From: an uncultured Rhodospirillaceae bacterium | Lineage (GTDB): Bacteria; Pseudomonadota; Alphaproteobacteria; Rhodospirillales; UBA2165 | Assembly (NCBI GenBank): GCA_913041095.1 | Contig: CAJWIB010000164.1 | Coordinates: 1 to 6,471 of the forward strand | Reading direction: 5' to 3' | DNA length: 6,471 bases | In this document: one piece after another, positions 1 to 6,239 of the stretch | Position numbering within the stretch: position 1 is the stretch's first letter | How the letters are laid out: each line of letters starts with the position of its first letter | The notes under the pieces: generated by a model | What the model saw: the letters and a program-made list of their open reading frames with translations, nothing else | The model's database searches: none | What the model was told of the DNA's origin: nothing | Translations under genes and position numbers: made by a program

Positions 1-110
1 GGGCAAGGTTAGTTATAGAAGGTTGTGGTGATCAAAACCGCCGAATTTCTCTTTTTGTTTCGTGAAGATAGGAAAATCTGCTACAGCACGTCTATGGTAA
101 AAATTTATAC

Positions 111-735
111 ATGGATTTACTGAATGCGTGGTGATCTAAACGGTAATGCTTGATTGGGTGCCACCGCGAATGACAGGCGTTGAGCGGCGGATGCTGGAGC
201 GGGAAAAAACGGAATCGGGCCGGGCGACCTCGGTGATACGCATGTGCCGGGCAGTTATTTCTCACCTCATACTCATGACGGCGGCGAAGAATTTATCGTC
301 TTGGATTGTGTATTACGTGCGCAACCCGCCGGGCTCTCAGCACAAACCGTTCAGCGCAGATGACTGCACGATCCTGGTGAAACTTTGGCAGATGGAACCG
401 GAGGATGATAATACGAACAGGATTGATACGAATTTTACCGATTGGCTGCCGGGCCAGGTTGAAGGCTTAATGGTGTTATCGCTTTATGAACGCGATCCTG
501 AACACGTGGTGCTGGTGCACTGGCAGCTGGGCACAACATTTCAGCATTATGTCCATCCGGGCGGTGAATAAATCTTTGTGCTCGAAGGCACTTTGAAAAA
601 GAGCAAGGGCAATACCCGTAAGGTACTTGGCTACGCAGTTCGCCCTATAACGAACACACGCCGTTCAGCTCTGAAGGTTGCCTAATTTGGGTCAAGATCG
701 GCCATCTCGCCGTGCAGGATAATTTTGACACCTAA
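111..735 (+). pseudogene. Decayed double-cupin ChrR-like protein (Cupin_7 type)
   Basis: Fragments in two frames join into a protein of the ChrR-like double-cupin family, which binds metal through HxH...E motifs and is often annotated as anti-ECF-sigma or stress related. Frame of 146: MLDWVPPRMTGVERRMLER and ATSVIR. Frame of 241: VPGSYFSPHTHDGGEEF (244-294), the first cupin metal motif. Back in the 311 frame: YVRNPPGSQHKPFS, CTILVKLWQM, then the second cupin FQHYVHPGGE. After 613 the end is read in the first-motif frame: SPYNEHTPFSSEGCLIWVKI, stop 733-735. Lesions seen: TAA at 137-139 within VVI*TVMLDW; a one-base loss near 241; loss of roughly 12 codons near 311; TAA 569-571 replacing the second Glu of GGEE; a one-base loss near 612; TAA 619-621 within YP*GTWLR. 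A Tyr replaces the first His of the second HxH. The 111 start (MDLLNA) is a guess; the family identity is firm. Confidence 0.85.
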
Positions 736-751
736 ATTCCCCTCAATCGAC

Positions 752-808
752 GGTCGCTTGCTCCGCAAGTTTGGCTACGCCGCATAAGCAGCGACCCGCA
801 GTCGCGGG
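752..808. repeat. Foldable intergenic element, possible dispersed repeat
   Basis: The segment can form a branched fold. GGTCGCT (752-758) pairs with AGCGACC (790-796). Inside are GGC-TAC-GCC (773-781) and, sharing two bases with the outer stem, CTTGC-TCC-GCAAG (757-769). A separate perfect hairpin CCCGC-AGTC-GCGGG (795-808) follows and is then followed by TTT. It lies just past the end of the decayed cupin gene and before the second repeat at 848. Read on the minus strand it gives a Cys/Arg-rich peptide (GSLLMRRSQTCGASDRR) that looks like translation of a repeat and not of a gene. The pairing is seen directly; that the element is dispersed in the genome is inference. Confidence 0.4.
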
Positions 809-847
809 CGTTTGGTATTGATAATAATTGGAACATCAGTGCCACAC

Positions 848-889
848 ACAACCTCCTCCCTCCTGGCGGGGGAGGGTTGGGGTGAGGAG
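848..889. repeat. G/C-asymmetric inverted repeat of the HPNPPPxGG-encoding type
   Basis: A pyrimidine-rich arm faces a purine-rich arm: CCCTCC (858-863), loop TGGCGGG, GGAGGG (871-876), with partly matching flanks on both sides. On the minus strand it translates as TPHPNPPPPGGR, a peptide that recurs in spurious ORFs of many proteobacteria because it comes from an abundant intergenic repeat. It ends within a few bases of the pheT stop codon. On the pheT transcript the stem is not followed by a U-run, so it is a poor intrinsic terminator, although it could protect the 3' end of the mRNA. The inverted repeat is seen; family membership is from memory. Confidence 0.6.
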
Positions 890-891
890 TG

Positions 892-3297
892 TTACCCTCT
901 GAGATTACCGCCGGTATGTTTGACGACATTGGCGACGATTTTATCCGATACAGCTTCAATCTCGGCATCGGTTAATGTGGCTTCGGTTGGTTGAAGTGTC
1001 ACGGTTAGACCAACCGACATTTGATGTGTATCCAAGTTACCACCGGTGAAAACATCAAAAACCGCCACATTACTGATCAGTTTTTTGTCAGCCGAGGAAG
1101 CCGCGCGCACTAGGTTTTCGGCGCTGACTTTATCTTCAACGATAAAGGCAAAGTCGCGCTCAACTGCCTGTAGCTCGTGCAAATCTAGTTTTGAACGCGC
1201 GGTGCCTTTGCCCGCTTTCGGCAAAGGAGCGTTGTCAAGATAAATTTCAAAGCCGACAATCGGCCCATCAACATCCATTGTTTTCGAAATAGTCGGATGT
1301 ATTTCTCCAAAGTGTGCCAGCACGGATTTTGGGCCCAACTGTACCGTGCCAGAACGGCCCGGATGATACCAGGAAGGCCCGCCTTGCTGAACTTGAGCAT
1401 TGACTACCGAACCACCGATTTGCTCAAGTGCCACCAAAACATCAGCTTTGACGTCAAAGACGTCAACGTCACGAGCACCTCCCGCCCAGCTGCGAGGCAT
1501 GGCACTGCCGACACGCAGACCAGCGGTAACGATAGCTTCATCTTCCGGGTTTTCTCCGGTGTATTGCGGGCCGACTTCGAACAGGGCGACATCGCTGATA
1601 CCGCGGTCAGCATTACGTCCCGCCGCCGCGATTAAATTCGGCAAAATCGATGGCCGCATAATAGCAAGATCGGTACTGATCGGATTGACCAGATGAATAC
1701 TTTCCGGCACGCCGCCGAATAAATCCGCTTGATCTGCCGGTAAAAATGAAAATGTCACAGCTTCGGTCATGCCGCGGGTTGCCAGCGTGCGCCGGACGCG
1801 GGAGCGGCGATCCTGGATCATATTTATGGCGCCGTGAGGGAGCACCGTTTCACGCTCTAGCGGCACAATCGGGATTTCATCAAAGCCGTTAATACGCAGC
1901 ACTTCTTCAACCAGATCAGCCTCACCAGCAACATCATAACGCCACGACGGTGTGATTATATTCCAACCACCATCGGCTTTGGTGACTTCAAAGCCGAGGC
2001 TTTCGAGAATTTTCCGGATGCGCTCGGGAGTTACCTCAACGCCGCCTAATTGTTCAACACGGGTATCACGGAGGAAATAGTTACGCCGCCAGTCGGGCTC
2101 GCTGCCGGCGATGATAATCTCGCTGGCTTCTCCCCCGCAGAGATCGAGAATTAATTGAGATGCGATTTCGGTGCCGTCTATGAGGAAAGCCGGATCGACA
2201 CCGCGTTCAAAGCGGAAGCGGGCATCCGATTGCAGATTTAATTTGCGGCCCGTCATGGCAGTACGGACCGGATTAAAATAAGCCGCTTCCAGCATGACAT
2301 TGATGGTAGGTTCAGAAACGCCTGTGCGCTCACCGCCCATCACACCGGCGAGGGCTTCGGCATCCTGGTCATCGGCAATGACAGTCATTTCGCCATCAAG
2401 TTCGTATTCCTTGCCGTCGAGGGCGAGCATTTTTTCACCGTCATTGGCCATCCGCACATGAATGTTGCCTTTGATTTTATCAGCATCAAAAACATGCAAG
2501 GGCCGATTGAAGGCGATGGTCGAATAGTTGGTGATATCGACTAATGCTGAAATCGGCCGCAGTCCAATCGCCAGTAATTTGTCTTTGAGCCATTGCGGGC
2601 TCTCGCCGTTATTGACGCCTTTGAAATAGCGGCCAACAAACATCGGGCAGGCGTCTTTGTGATCATCATCGAAATCAAGACTGACAGTGACCGGGCTCTT
2701 AATGCTGCCTTTGACCGCCGGTACAACCAAAGGCTTCAAGGTGCCGACACCAGCGGCGGCAAGATCGCGGGCAACACCAAAGATGCCAAGGCAATCCCCC
2801 CGGTTTGGCGTGATTGCAATGTCAATCACCGAATCCGTCATACCCAAAGCTTCGGCAGCAGGAGACCCAACTTCGGCGTCTTCGGCAACTTCGATAATGC
2901 TTTCATGGTCATCGGAGAAACCAATTTCACGCTCAGATAACATCATGCCGTTTGACATCACACCTCGAATTTTGGTGGTCTTCAGGGTGACATCAATGCC
3001 CGGAATATAAGAGCCGTTACCGGCAAAGACACCTTTGATCCCGGTCCGCGCATTTGGAGCTCCACAAACAACTTCGAGGATTTCTCTGCCATTATCGACC
3101 TGCAATACTTGCAAGCGGTCAGCATCCGGATGCTGTTTTGCTTCGAGGACATGGCCAACAACGAACTCTTTCAATAGTTTGGCACGGTCTTCAACGTTCT
3201 CAACCTCAAGCCCAACCATGGTGAGCCAATGCAGAATCTCATCAAGCTCTTTATCGGTATTGAGATATTCTTTAAGCCAGTTCAGGGTAAACTTCAT
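892..3297 (-). CDS. pheT: Phenylalanyl-tRNA synthetase beta subunit
   Basis: Beta subunit of the cytoplasmic alpha2beta2 enzyme that charges tRNA-Phe using ATP. It carries tRNA-binding and editing functions while PheS holds the active site. The 801 residues match the long bacterial form (about 795 in E. coli). Domains in order: N-terminal MKFTLNWLKEYL; EMAP/OB tRNA-binding fold about 44-150 with HPDADRL at 56-62; B3/B4 editing domain about 215-390, where H268 (in RPLHVFD) and E337 (in LEAAYF) match the editing-site His and Glu of E. coli PheT; B5 about 405-475; catalytic-like core about 490-700; C-terminal FDX-ACB anticodon-binding domain about 706-801 with AVERDFAF. The ATG overlaps the pheS stop in an ATGA (3294-3297), which suggests translational coupling. 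A GGGAGGG at 3305-3311, 7 nt upstream inside pheS, supports this start. No lesions seen. Confidence 0.98.
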   Translation of the reverse strand: MKFTLNWLKEYLNTDKELDEILHWLTMVGLEVENVEDRAKLLKEFVVGHVLEAKQHPDADRLQVLQVDNGREILEVVCGAPNARTGIKGVFAGNGSYIPGIDVTLKTTKIRGVMSNGMMLSEREIGFSDDHESIIEVAEDAEVGSPAAEALGMTDSVIDIAITPNRGDCLGIFGVARDLAAAGVGTLKPLVVPAVKGSIKSPVTVSLDFDDDHKDACPMFVGRYFKGVNNGESPQWLKDKLLAIGLRPISALVDITNYSTIAFNRPLHVFDADKIKGNIHVRMANDGEKMLALDGKEYELDGEMTVIADDQDAEALAGVMGGERTGVSEPTINVMLEAAYFNPVRTAMTGRKLNLQSDARFRFERGVDPAFLIDGTEIASQLILDLCGGEASEIIIAGSEPDWRRNYFLRDTRVEQLGGVEVTPERIRKILESLGFEVTKADGGWNIITPSWRYDVAGEADLVEEVLRINGFDEIPIVPLERETVLPHGAINMIQDRRSRVRRTLATRGMTEAVTFSFLPADQADLFGGVPESIHLVNPISTDLAIMRPSILPNLIAAAGRNADRGISDVALFEVGPQYTGENPEDEAIVTAGLRVGSAMPRSWAGGARDVDVFDVKADVLVALEQIGGSVVNAQVQQGGPSWYHPGRSGTVQLGPKSVLAHFGEIHPTISKTMDVDGPIVGFEIYLDNAPLPKAGKGTARSKLDLHELQAVERDFAFIVEDKVSAENLVRAASSADKKLISNVAVFDVFTGGNLDTHQMSVGLTVTLQPTEATLTDAEIEAVSDKIVANVVKHTGGNLRG

Positions 3298-4370
3298 AGC
3301 CCAGCCCTCCCAACAAGCGAGGGAATATCGAGGGGCTGGAAACCATAATGTTTCAACCAGCGCATATCGGTATCATAAAAGGTACGCAAATCCGGGATGC
3401 CGTATTTTAACATCGCCATGCGTTCGATGCCCATGCCAAAGGCAAAGCCCTGATATTTGGCCGAATCAATACCGCAGTTTTCGAGCACGTTGGGATTAAC
3501 CATACCGGAGCCCAAAATTTCCAACCAATCATCGAAATTACCAATTTTCAGCGTGCCGCCTTCAAAAGAGCAGCCGATATCTACTTCGGCAGAGGGTTCG
3601 GTAAACGGGAAATAAGAGGGACGGAAGCGTACCGGCAGCTCATCGACGCCAAAAAACGCCCGGCACATTTCTATCAGGCAGCCTTTGAGATGGCCCATAT
3701 GGGTCACCTCATCGATCACCAGGCCTTCGATCTGATGAAACATCGGTGAATGGGTGGCGTCATGGTCGCAGCGATAAGTCCGGCCCGGCACGATGATACG
3801 GATCGGTAGTTCTTGAGTTTGCATCGTGCGAATTTGCACCGGCGAGGTATGGGTCCGGAGCACCATGCGCTCGCCTGCTTTTTCGGCATTGACATAAAAC
3901 GTGTCATGCTCCTGGCGGGCGGGATGGTCAATCGGAATGTTGAGGGCGGTGAAATTATACCAGTCTTCTTCAATATCCGGTCCTTCAGCAACGACAAAGC
4001 CCATCTCACCGAAAATGGAAATTAACTCGTCAATGGTCTGGCTGATCGGGTGGATCGTGCCGTGGCTTTCGGGCCGTGTCGGCAGGGTGATGTCTATTTT
4101 CTCTTCAGCCAAGCGTACATCCAACCCGGCGTTCTCAAGCTCAAACTTGCGAGCATCAATCAGATCGGCGATTTCTTGCTTGAGAACATTAAGCTGTTGG
4201 CCGGCGGCTTTACGCTCATTCGGCTCCATTTGGCCAAGGTCTTTCATCAGCACTGTGATATGACCTTTTTTACCCAGTGCCGATACTCGGACTTGTTCCA
4301 GTGCCTGCACATCGGCAGCAGCTTCAACCATGCCGGCGAGTTCTGATTTTAAAGCGTCCAAATTATTCAT
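3294..4370 (-). CDS. pheS: Phenylalanyl-tRNA synthetase alpha subunit
   Basis: Catalytic alpha subunit of phenylalanyl-tRNA synthetase, a class II enzyme that forms Phe-AMP and transfers Phe to tRNA-Phe. Its 358 residues are longer than E. coli PheS (327). Residues 1-85 form the charged helical (coiled-coil) tRNA-binding arm. Class II motif 1 is around GTIHPISQ (104-111), motif 2 around GRTYRCDHDATHSPMFHQIE (196-215), and motif 3 around GFAFGMGIERMAML (308-321). RFRPSYFPFTEPSAEVD (248-264) carries the two pocket Phe residues F254 and F256, and A310 in GFAFG is the known substrate-size position. The ATG at 4370 is the only in-frame start before an upstream stop (4374-4376), and the N-terminus matches the family. 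No good Shine-Dalgarno precedes it, and a TATAAT box lies only 25 nt upstream. pheT follows with a 4-nt overlap. Confidence 0.98.
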   Translation of the reverse strand: MNNLDALKSELAGMVEAAADVQALEQVRVSALGKKGHITVLMKDLGQMEPNERKAAGQQLNVLKQEIADLIDARKFELENAGLDVRLAEEKIDITLPTRPESHGTIHPISQTIDELISIFGEMGFVVAEGPDIEEDWYNFTALNIPIDHPARQEHDTFYVNAEKAGERMVLRTHTSPVQIRTMQTQELPIRIIVPGRTYRCDHDATHSPMFHQIEGLVIDEVTHMGHLKGCLIEMCRAFFGVDELPVRFRPSYFPFTEPSAEVDIGCSFEGGTLKIGNFDDWLEILGSGMVNPNVLENCGIDSAKYQGFAFGMGIERMAMLKYGIPDLRTFYDTDMRWLKHYGFQPLDIPSLVGRAGL

Positions 4371-4395
4371 CGATCAACCAACTTGAAAAAAAACC

Positions 4396-4401
4396 ATTAT
4401 A
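4396..4401 (-). promoter_or_regulatory. Perfect TATAAT -10 box before pheS
   Basis: The minus strand reads TATAAT 25 nt before the pheS ATG, preceded by an AT-rich stretch. No recognisable -35 hexamer sits 16-18 nt upstream, because that position falls in the terminator stem (C-run). If used, transcription would start near 4389, inside an eight-T run, and leave only about 19 nt of leader without a clear ribosome site. The box is seen directly; promoter activity is inferred. It would give pheST its own transcription after the ribosomal genes are terminated. Confidence 0.5.
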
Positions 4402-4415
4402 GTATATTTAGCAGC

Positions 4416-4449
4416 AAAAGGGGGCGGCCTTTTGGGCTGCCCCCTTTTT
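4416..4449 (-). terminator. Intrinsic terminator after rplT
   Basis: A perfect 10-bp outer stem (AAAAGGGGGC, 4416-4425, with GCCCCCTTTT, 4439-4448) is extended by an inner GCC/GGC after one A-C mismatch, and closes on a 5-nt loop. In the rpmI-rplT direction the stem ends in four U and then GC. In the opposite direction it ends in five U, so it may work both ways. It starts about 22 nt past the rplT stop and separates the ribosomal-protein genes from pheST. Confidence 0.88.
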
Positions 4450-4470
4450 CAGTCTGCGTTCACTAAATCT

Positions 4471-4836
4471 TTAAGCAGCTTTGTCAAGGGCGGCCTGAGC
4501 CTGTTCAACTAAGCTTCTAAACGAGTCCGGTTCATGAATAGCGATATCGGATAGCACTTTGCGATCAAGTTCGATACCGGCTTGTTTGAGGCCGTTCATG
4601 AACTGCGAATAATTCAAGCCATGCAGCCGGGCACCAGCATTGATGCGCTGAATCCACAATGCACGGAAACTCCGTTTCTTGGCTCGGCGATCGCGATAGG
4701 CATATTGCAACCCTTTTTCGACCCGTTGCTTGGAAATCCGGAAATTGTTTTTGTTGCGGCCACGATAACCTTTGGCTTGAGCAACGACTTTTTTGCTCCG
4801 CGCGCGGCTGGCGACTTTACCTTGTGCTCGAGACAT
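4471..4836 (-). CDS. rplT: 50S ribosomal protein L20
   Basis: L20 binds 23S rRNA early and is needed for 50S assembly. In E. coli and Bacillus it also represses its own operon by binding the mRNA leader. The 121 residues agree with the family (about 117-120). Recognisable blocks are AKGYRGRNKN near 22-31, LQYAYRDRRAKKRSFRALW (43-61), WIQRINAGARLHGL, and FMNGLKQAGIELDRKVLSD. The very basic N-terminal arm and globular C-terminal half are both present. The start is fixed by family alignment and by GGGGA at 4845-4849, 8 nt upstream. It begins 2 nt after the rpmI stop, so the two genes are surely one transcript. The extreme N-terminus (MSRAQGKVASRARS) differs somewhat from the usual MSRVKRG form. 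Confidence 0.98.
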   Translation of the reverse strand: MSRAQGKVASRARSKKVVAQAKGYRGRNKNNFRISKQRVEKGLQYAYRDRRAKKRSFRALWIQRINAGARLHGLNYSQFMNGLKQAGIELDRKVLSDIAIHEPDSFRSLVEQAQAALDKAA

Positions 4837-4838
4837 CT

Positions 4839-5045
4839 CTATTTTCCCCGATTATATGGCATGAACGATTTGATCTTTCTGGCATCGGCATCAGCCATGA
4901 TCATAGTGCCACGTGTTTTCCGCTTCATCTTTTGCGAACGGCGGCGGAGGAAATGCTGTTTATTAGCTGGATTGCCCCGGACCTTGCCGGTAGCGGTGGT
5001 GCGAAAACGCTTTTTGGCACTCGACTTAGTTTTCAATTTTGGCAT
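4839..5045 (-). CDS. rpmI: 50S ribosomal protein L35
   Basis: Small, highly basic protein of the large ribosomal subunit. The 68 residues fit the family (about 64-68). Signature MPKLKTKSSAKKRFRTTATG at the N-terminus, followed by the Lys/Arg-rich middle (LRRRSQKMKRKTRGT) and the C-terminal LxPY-like end (SFMPYNRGK). AAGGA at 5053-5057 lies 7 nt before the ATG. It is the first gene of the transcript here. infC, which precedes rpmI in E. coli and many other bacteria, is absent and is replaced by a divergent transporter gene. Expression is probably set by the promoter at 5155-5183 and perhaps by the leader. Confidence 0.97.
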   Translation of the reverse strand: MPKLKTKSSAKKRFRTTATGKVRGNPANKQHFLRRRSQKMKRKTRGTMIMADADARKIKSFMPYNRGK

Positions 5046-5148
5046 TTCTTTTTCCTTTTTTTGCGTCCTGATTTAATTCAATCAGGCTTTCTCTTTAAAG
5101 CGGCTAGGTATGCCTGGAAATCTGATCTCCACCAGACCGCTCAATGAA
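5046..5148 (-). promoter_or_regulatory. rpmI-rplT mRNA leader with two hairpins
   Basis: If transcription starts about 7 nt after the -10 box, the leader is about 100 nt. It can form GGAGAU-CAG-AUUUCC (5116-5130, one G-U pair) and a perfect CCTGATT-N6-AATCAGG hairpin (5067-5086) just before an A-rich ribosome site. Autoregulation of this operon by L20 through a leader structure is known in Bacillus and E. coli. That it occurs here is inference, and the hairpins do not visibly match a known L20-leader family. Confidence 0.4.
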
Positions 5149-5154
5149 GCGCGG

Positions 5155-5183
5155 GTTATAGCGATCTAACGACGGCAATGCAA
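5155..5183 (-). promoter_or_regulatory. Sigma70-type promoter of rpmI-rplT
   Basis: On the minus strand, TTGCAT (5178-5183) and TATAAC (5155-5160) are separated by exactly 17 nt. Both hexamers are close to the consensus, and they lie about 110 nt before the rpmI ATG. It is the best promoter match seen in the 224-bp divergent region. Activity is inferred. Confidence 0.65.
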
Positions 5184-5230
5184 GTGTTTCTGGGCAATTA
5201 TTAAGCACTCTCGCGCGTCCTAAAAGTTTC

Positions 5231-5247
5231 ATATCTTCGAGAGATTT
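5231..5247. promoter_or_regulatory. Imperfect palindrome upstream of arsJ fragment
   Basis: ATATCT, a 5-nt centre TCGAG, then AGATTT (five of six positions complementary), 22 nt before the arsJ start. Its place suits an operator for a repressor such as an ArsR-family protein, but it matches no operator I know and could be chance. No convincing plus-strand promoter for arsJ was found nearby. Confidence 0.2.
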
Positions 5248-5269
5248 CACATGCTAAAAAGATATTTAA

Positions 5270-6028
5270 ATGACCTCTAAACTCGAACATCCACTCAAAA
5301 ATTACGTTCTGGTTACCGGTGCCTATTGGGTGTTTACGCTGACCGATGGCGCGCTGCGTATGTTGGTGCTGCTGCATTTTTTCAGCCTTGGTTATGAAGC
5401 GTTTCAAATTGCCTTGTTATTTGTGCTCTATGAGTTGGCTGGTGTCGTCACCAATCTGATCGGCGGCTGGATCGGCAGCCGGTTAGGCCTCAAAGTCACG
5501 CTTTATGTTGGGCTGGGTCTACAAGTGATTGTATTGTCGGCCTTGGCTAAATTTGATACTGCTTGGCCGGTTTGGCAGGCGGTCGCTTTTGTTATGGGTT
5601 TGCAGGCGCTTTCAGGCGTTGCCAAGGATCTCACCAAAATGAGTGCCAAAAGTGCGGTCAAGCTCGTTGTCGCCGAGGATGAAGACGCCACCCTTTTCAA
5701 ATGGGTTGCTATTCTCACTGGGTCAAAGAACACCCTCAAAGGCGTTGGTTTTTTCCTAGGCGGTGCTTTACTCACTTGGCTCGGCTATGAGGTAGCACTT
5801 TATGGCATGGCTGTGGCTGTGGCACTCTCGTTTGTTGCTGTTTTGCTCCTGATGACCGGTGATCTCGGTAAGGCCAAGGAAAAAGTAAAATTCTCAGTTA
5901 TTTTAACCAAGTCGCCAGCGATCAATATTCTGTCCGGCGCCAGGTTCTTTCTCTTTGGCGCCCGGGATATCTGGTTCGTCGTCGGCCTGCCGTTGTTTCT
6001 GGCGAGCCAGCTCAATTGGAACATGTGA
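5270..6028 (+). CDS. arsJ: ArsJ-type organoarsenical efflux MFS permease, truncated
   Basis: The sequence matches ArsJ, an inner-membrane major-facilitator permease that exports 1-arseno-3-phosphoglycerate, made from arsenate by a partner GAPDH. Recognisable blocks are YWVFTLTDGALRMLVLLHF (19-37), ELAGVVTNLIGGW (55-67), QALSGVAKDLTKMSAKSAVK (112-131), WVAILTGSKNTLKGVGFFLG (145-164), DLGKAKEKVKF (198-208) and GARFFLFGARDIWFVVGLP (223-241). About seven membrane segments are present (roughly 12-36, 45-66, 74-93, 99-118, 150-170, 174-196, 217-246). The family has 12 and about 400 residues. The frame ends LNWNM-stop where homologues read LGWSFWQVGGF, so the TGA probably replaces a Trp codon. With only about 60% of the protein, export activity is unlikely and this is probably a pseudogene. 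No GAPDH or arsR is in the window. The start has only a weak ribosome site but fits the family N-terminus. Confidence 0.85.
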   Translation: MTSKLEHPLKNYVLVTGAYWVFTLTDGALRMLVLLHFFSLGYEAFQIALLFVLYELAGVVTNLIGGWIGSRLGLKVTLYVGLGLQVIVLSALAKFDTAWPVWQAVAFVMGLQALSGVAKDLTKMSAKSAVKLVVAEDEDATLFKWVAILTGSKNTLKGVGFFLGGALLTWLGYEVALYGMAVAVALSFVAVLLLMTGDLGKAKEKVKFSVILTKSPAINILSGARFFLFGARDIWFVVGLPLFLASQLNWNM

Positions 6029-6197
6029 AGGGAATTCCTGGACCATGGCAAATGACCACAAATTGCAGTTATCTTTTAATTTTTAAGCGTCCGCACCGGG
6101 GAAACTTGAAGCGGCAACGGTGATTACCGTGTTGGCAGGTACGTTGATTTTTTCTGGCAATCCGGAAAATGCCCAAGCACCATGCAGTTCAAATTAG
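6029..6197 (+). pseudogene. Probable decayed 3' remnant of arsJ
   Basis: Directly after the arsJ stop the same frame reads REFLDHGK-stop, which can be laid against the family's VGGFLALW with the Phe-Leu pair kept. From 6087, in another frame, SAPGKLEAATVITVLAGTLI can be laid loosely against the loop and helix following TM8 (family pattern PDGRxAxxWAxxLALxPA). The distance between the two pieces is roughly what the family would predict after small deletions. The likeness is weak and partly subjective, and it stops at the TAG at 6195-6197. Nothing else coding was recognised here. Confidence 0.35.
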
Positions 6198-6239
6198 CTG
6201 AGAGAATATAATCCGGAAACCTACCGGAAAAACTGCATG
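6181..6239. repeat. 9-bp inverted repeat with nested hairpin
   Basis: CATGCAGTT (6181-6189) and AACTGCATG (6231-6239) are perfect inverted arms 41 nt apart. Inside, TCCGG (6212-6216) and CCGGA (6224-6228) form a second perfect stem with a 7-nt loop. AATCCGGAAA of the inner stem also occurs at 6159-6168, giving a 10-bp direct repeat 51 bp apart. It could be a short mobile-element end, a recombination scar or an RNA structure. It has no U-run after it. The structure is seen; its function is unknown. Confidence 0.5.

Noticed and set aside
146..571. A genuine 141-residue protein
   Set aside because: The frame loses the first cupin motif, which is read in another frame (244-294), and ends at a stop that replaces a conserved Glu, so it is a fragment of the pseudogene.
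858..876. Possible intrinsic terminator of pheST
   Set aside because: The 6-bp GC stem is real, but on the pheT transcript it is followed by AGGAGGTTGTG and not by a U-run.
732..968. Minus-strand frame of 78 codons overlapping the pheT 3' end
   Set aside because: It starts inside pheT in another frame and its remaining part is just translation of the two intergenic repeats (TPHPNPPPPGGR, MRRSQTCGASDRR).
3035..3499. Plus-strand frame of 154 codons opposite pheT and pheS
   Set aside because: It crosses the junction of two well-supported genes on the other strand and shows no family likeness. It is a shadow frame, as are the other long frames opposite pheT, pheS, rplT and rpmI.
4402..4425. A -35 hexamer for the pheS TATAAT box
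   Set aside because: The 16-18 nt position falls in the C-run of the terminator stem, and TTTTGC is only 12 nt away, too close to serve.
6181..6239. Integron attC site
   Set aside because: The arms lack the RYYYAAC and GTTRRRY core pattern, and no integrase or cassette array is visible.
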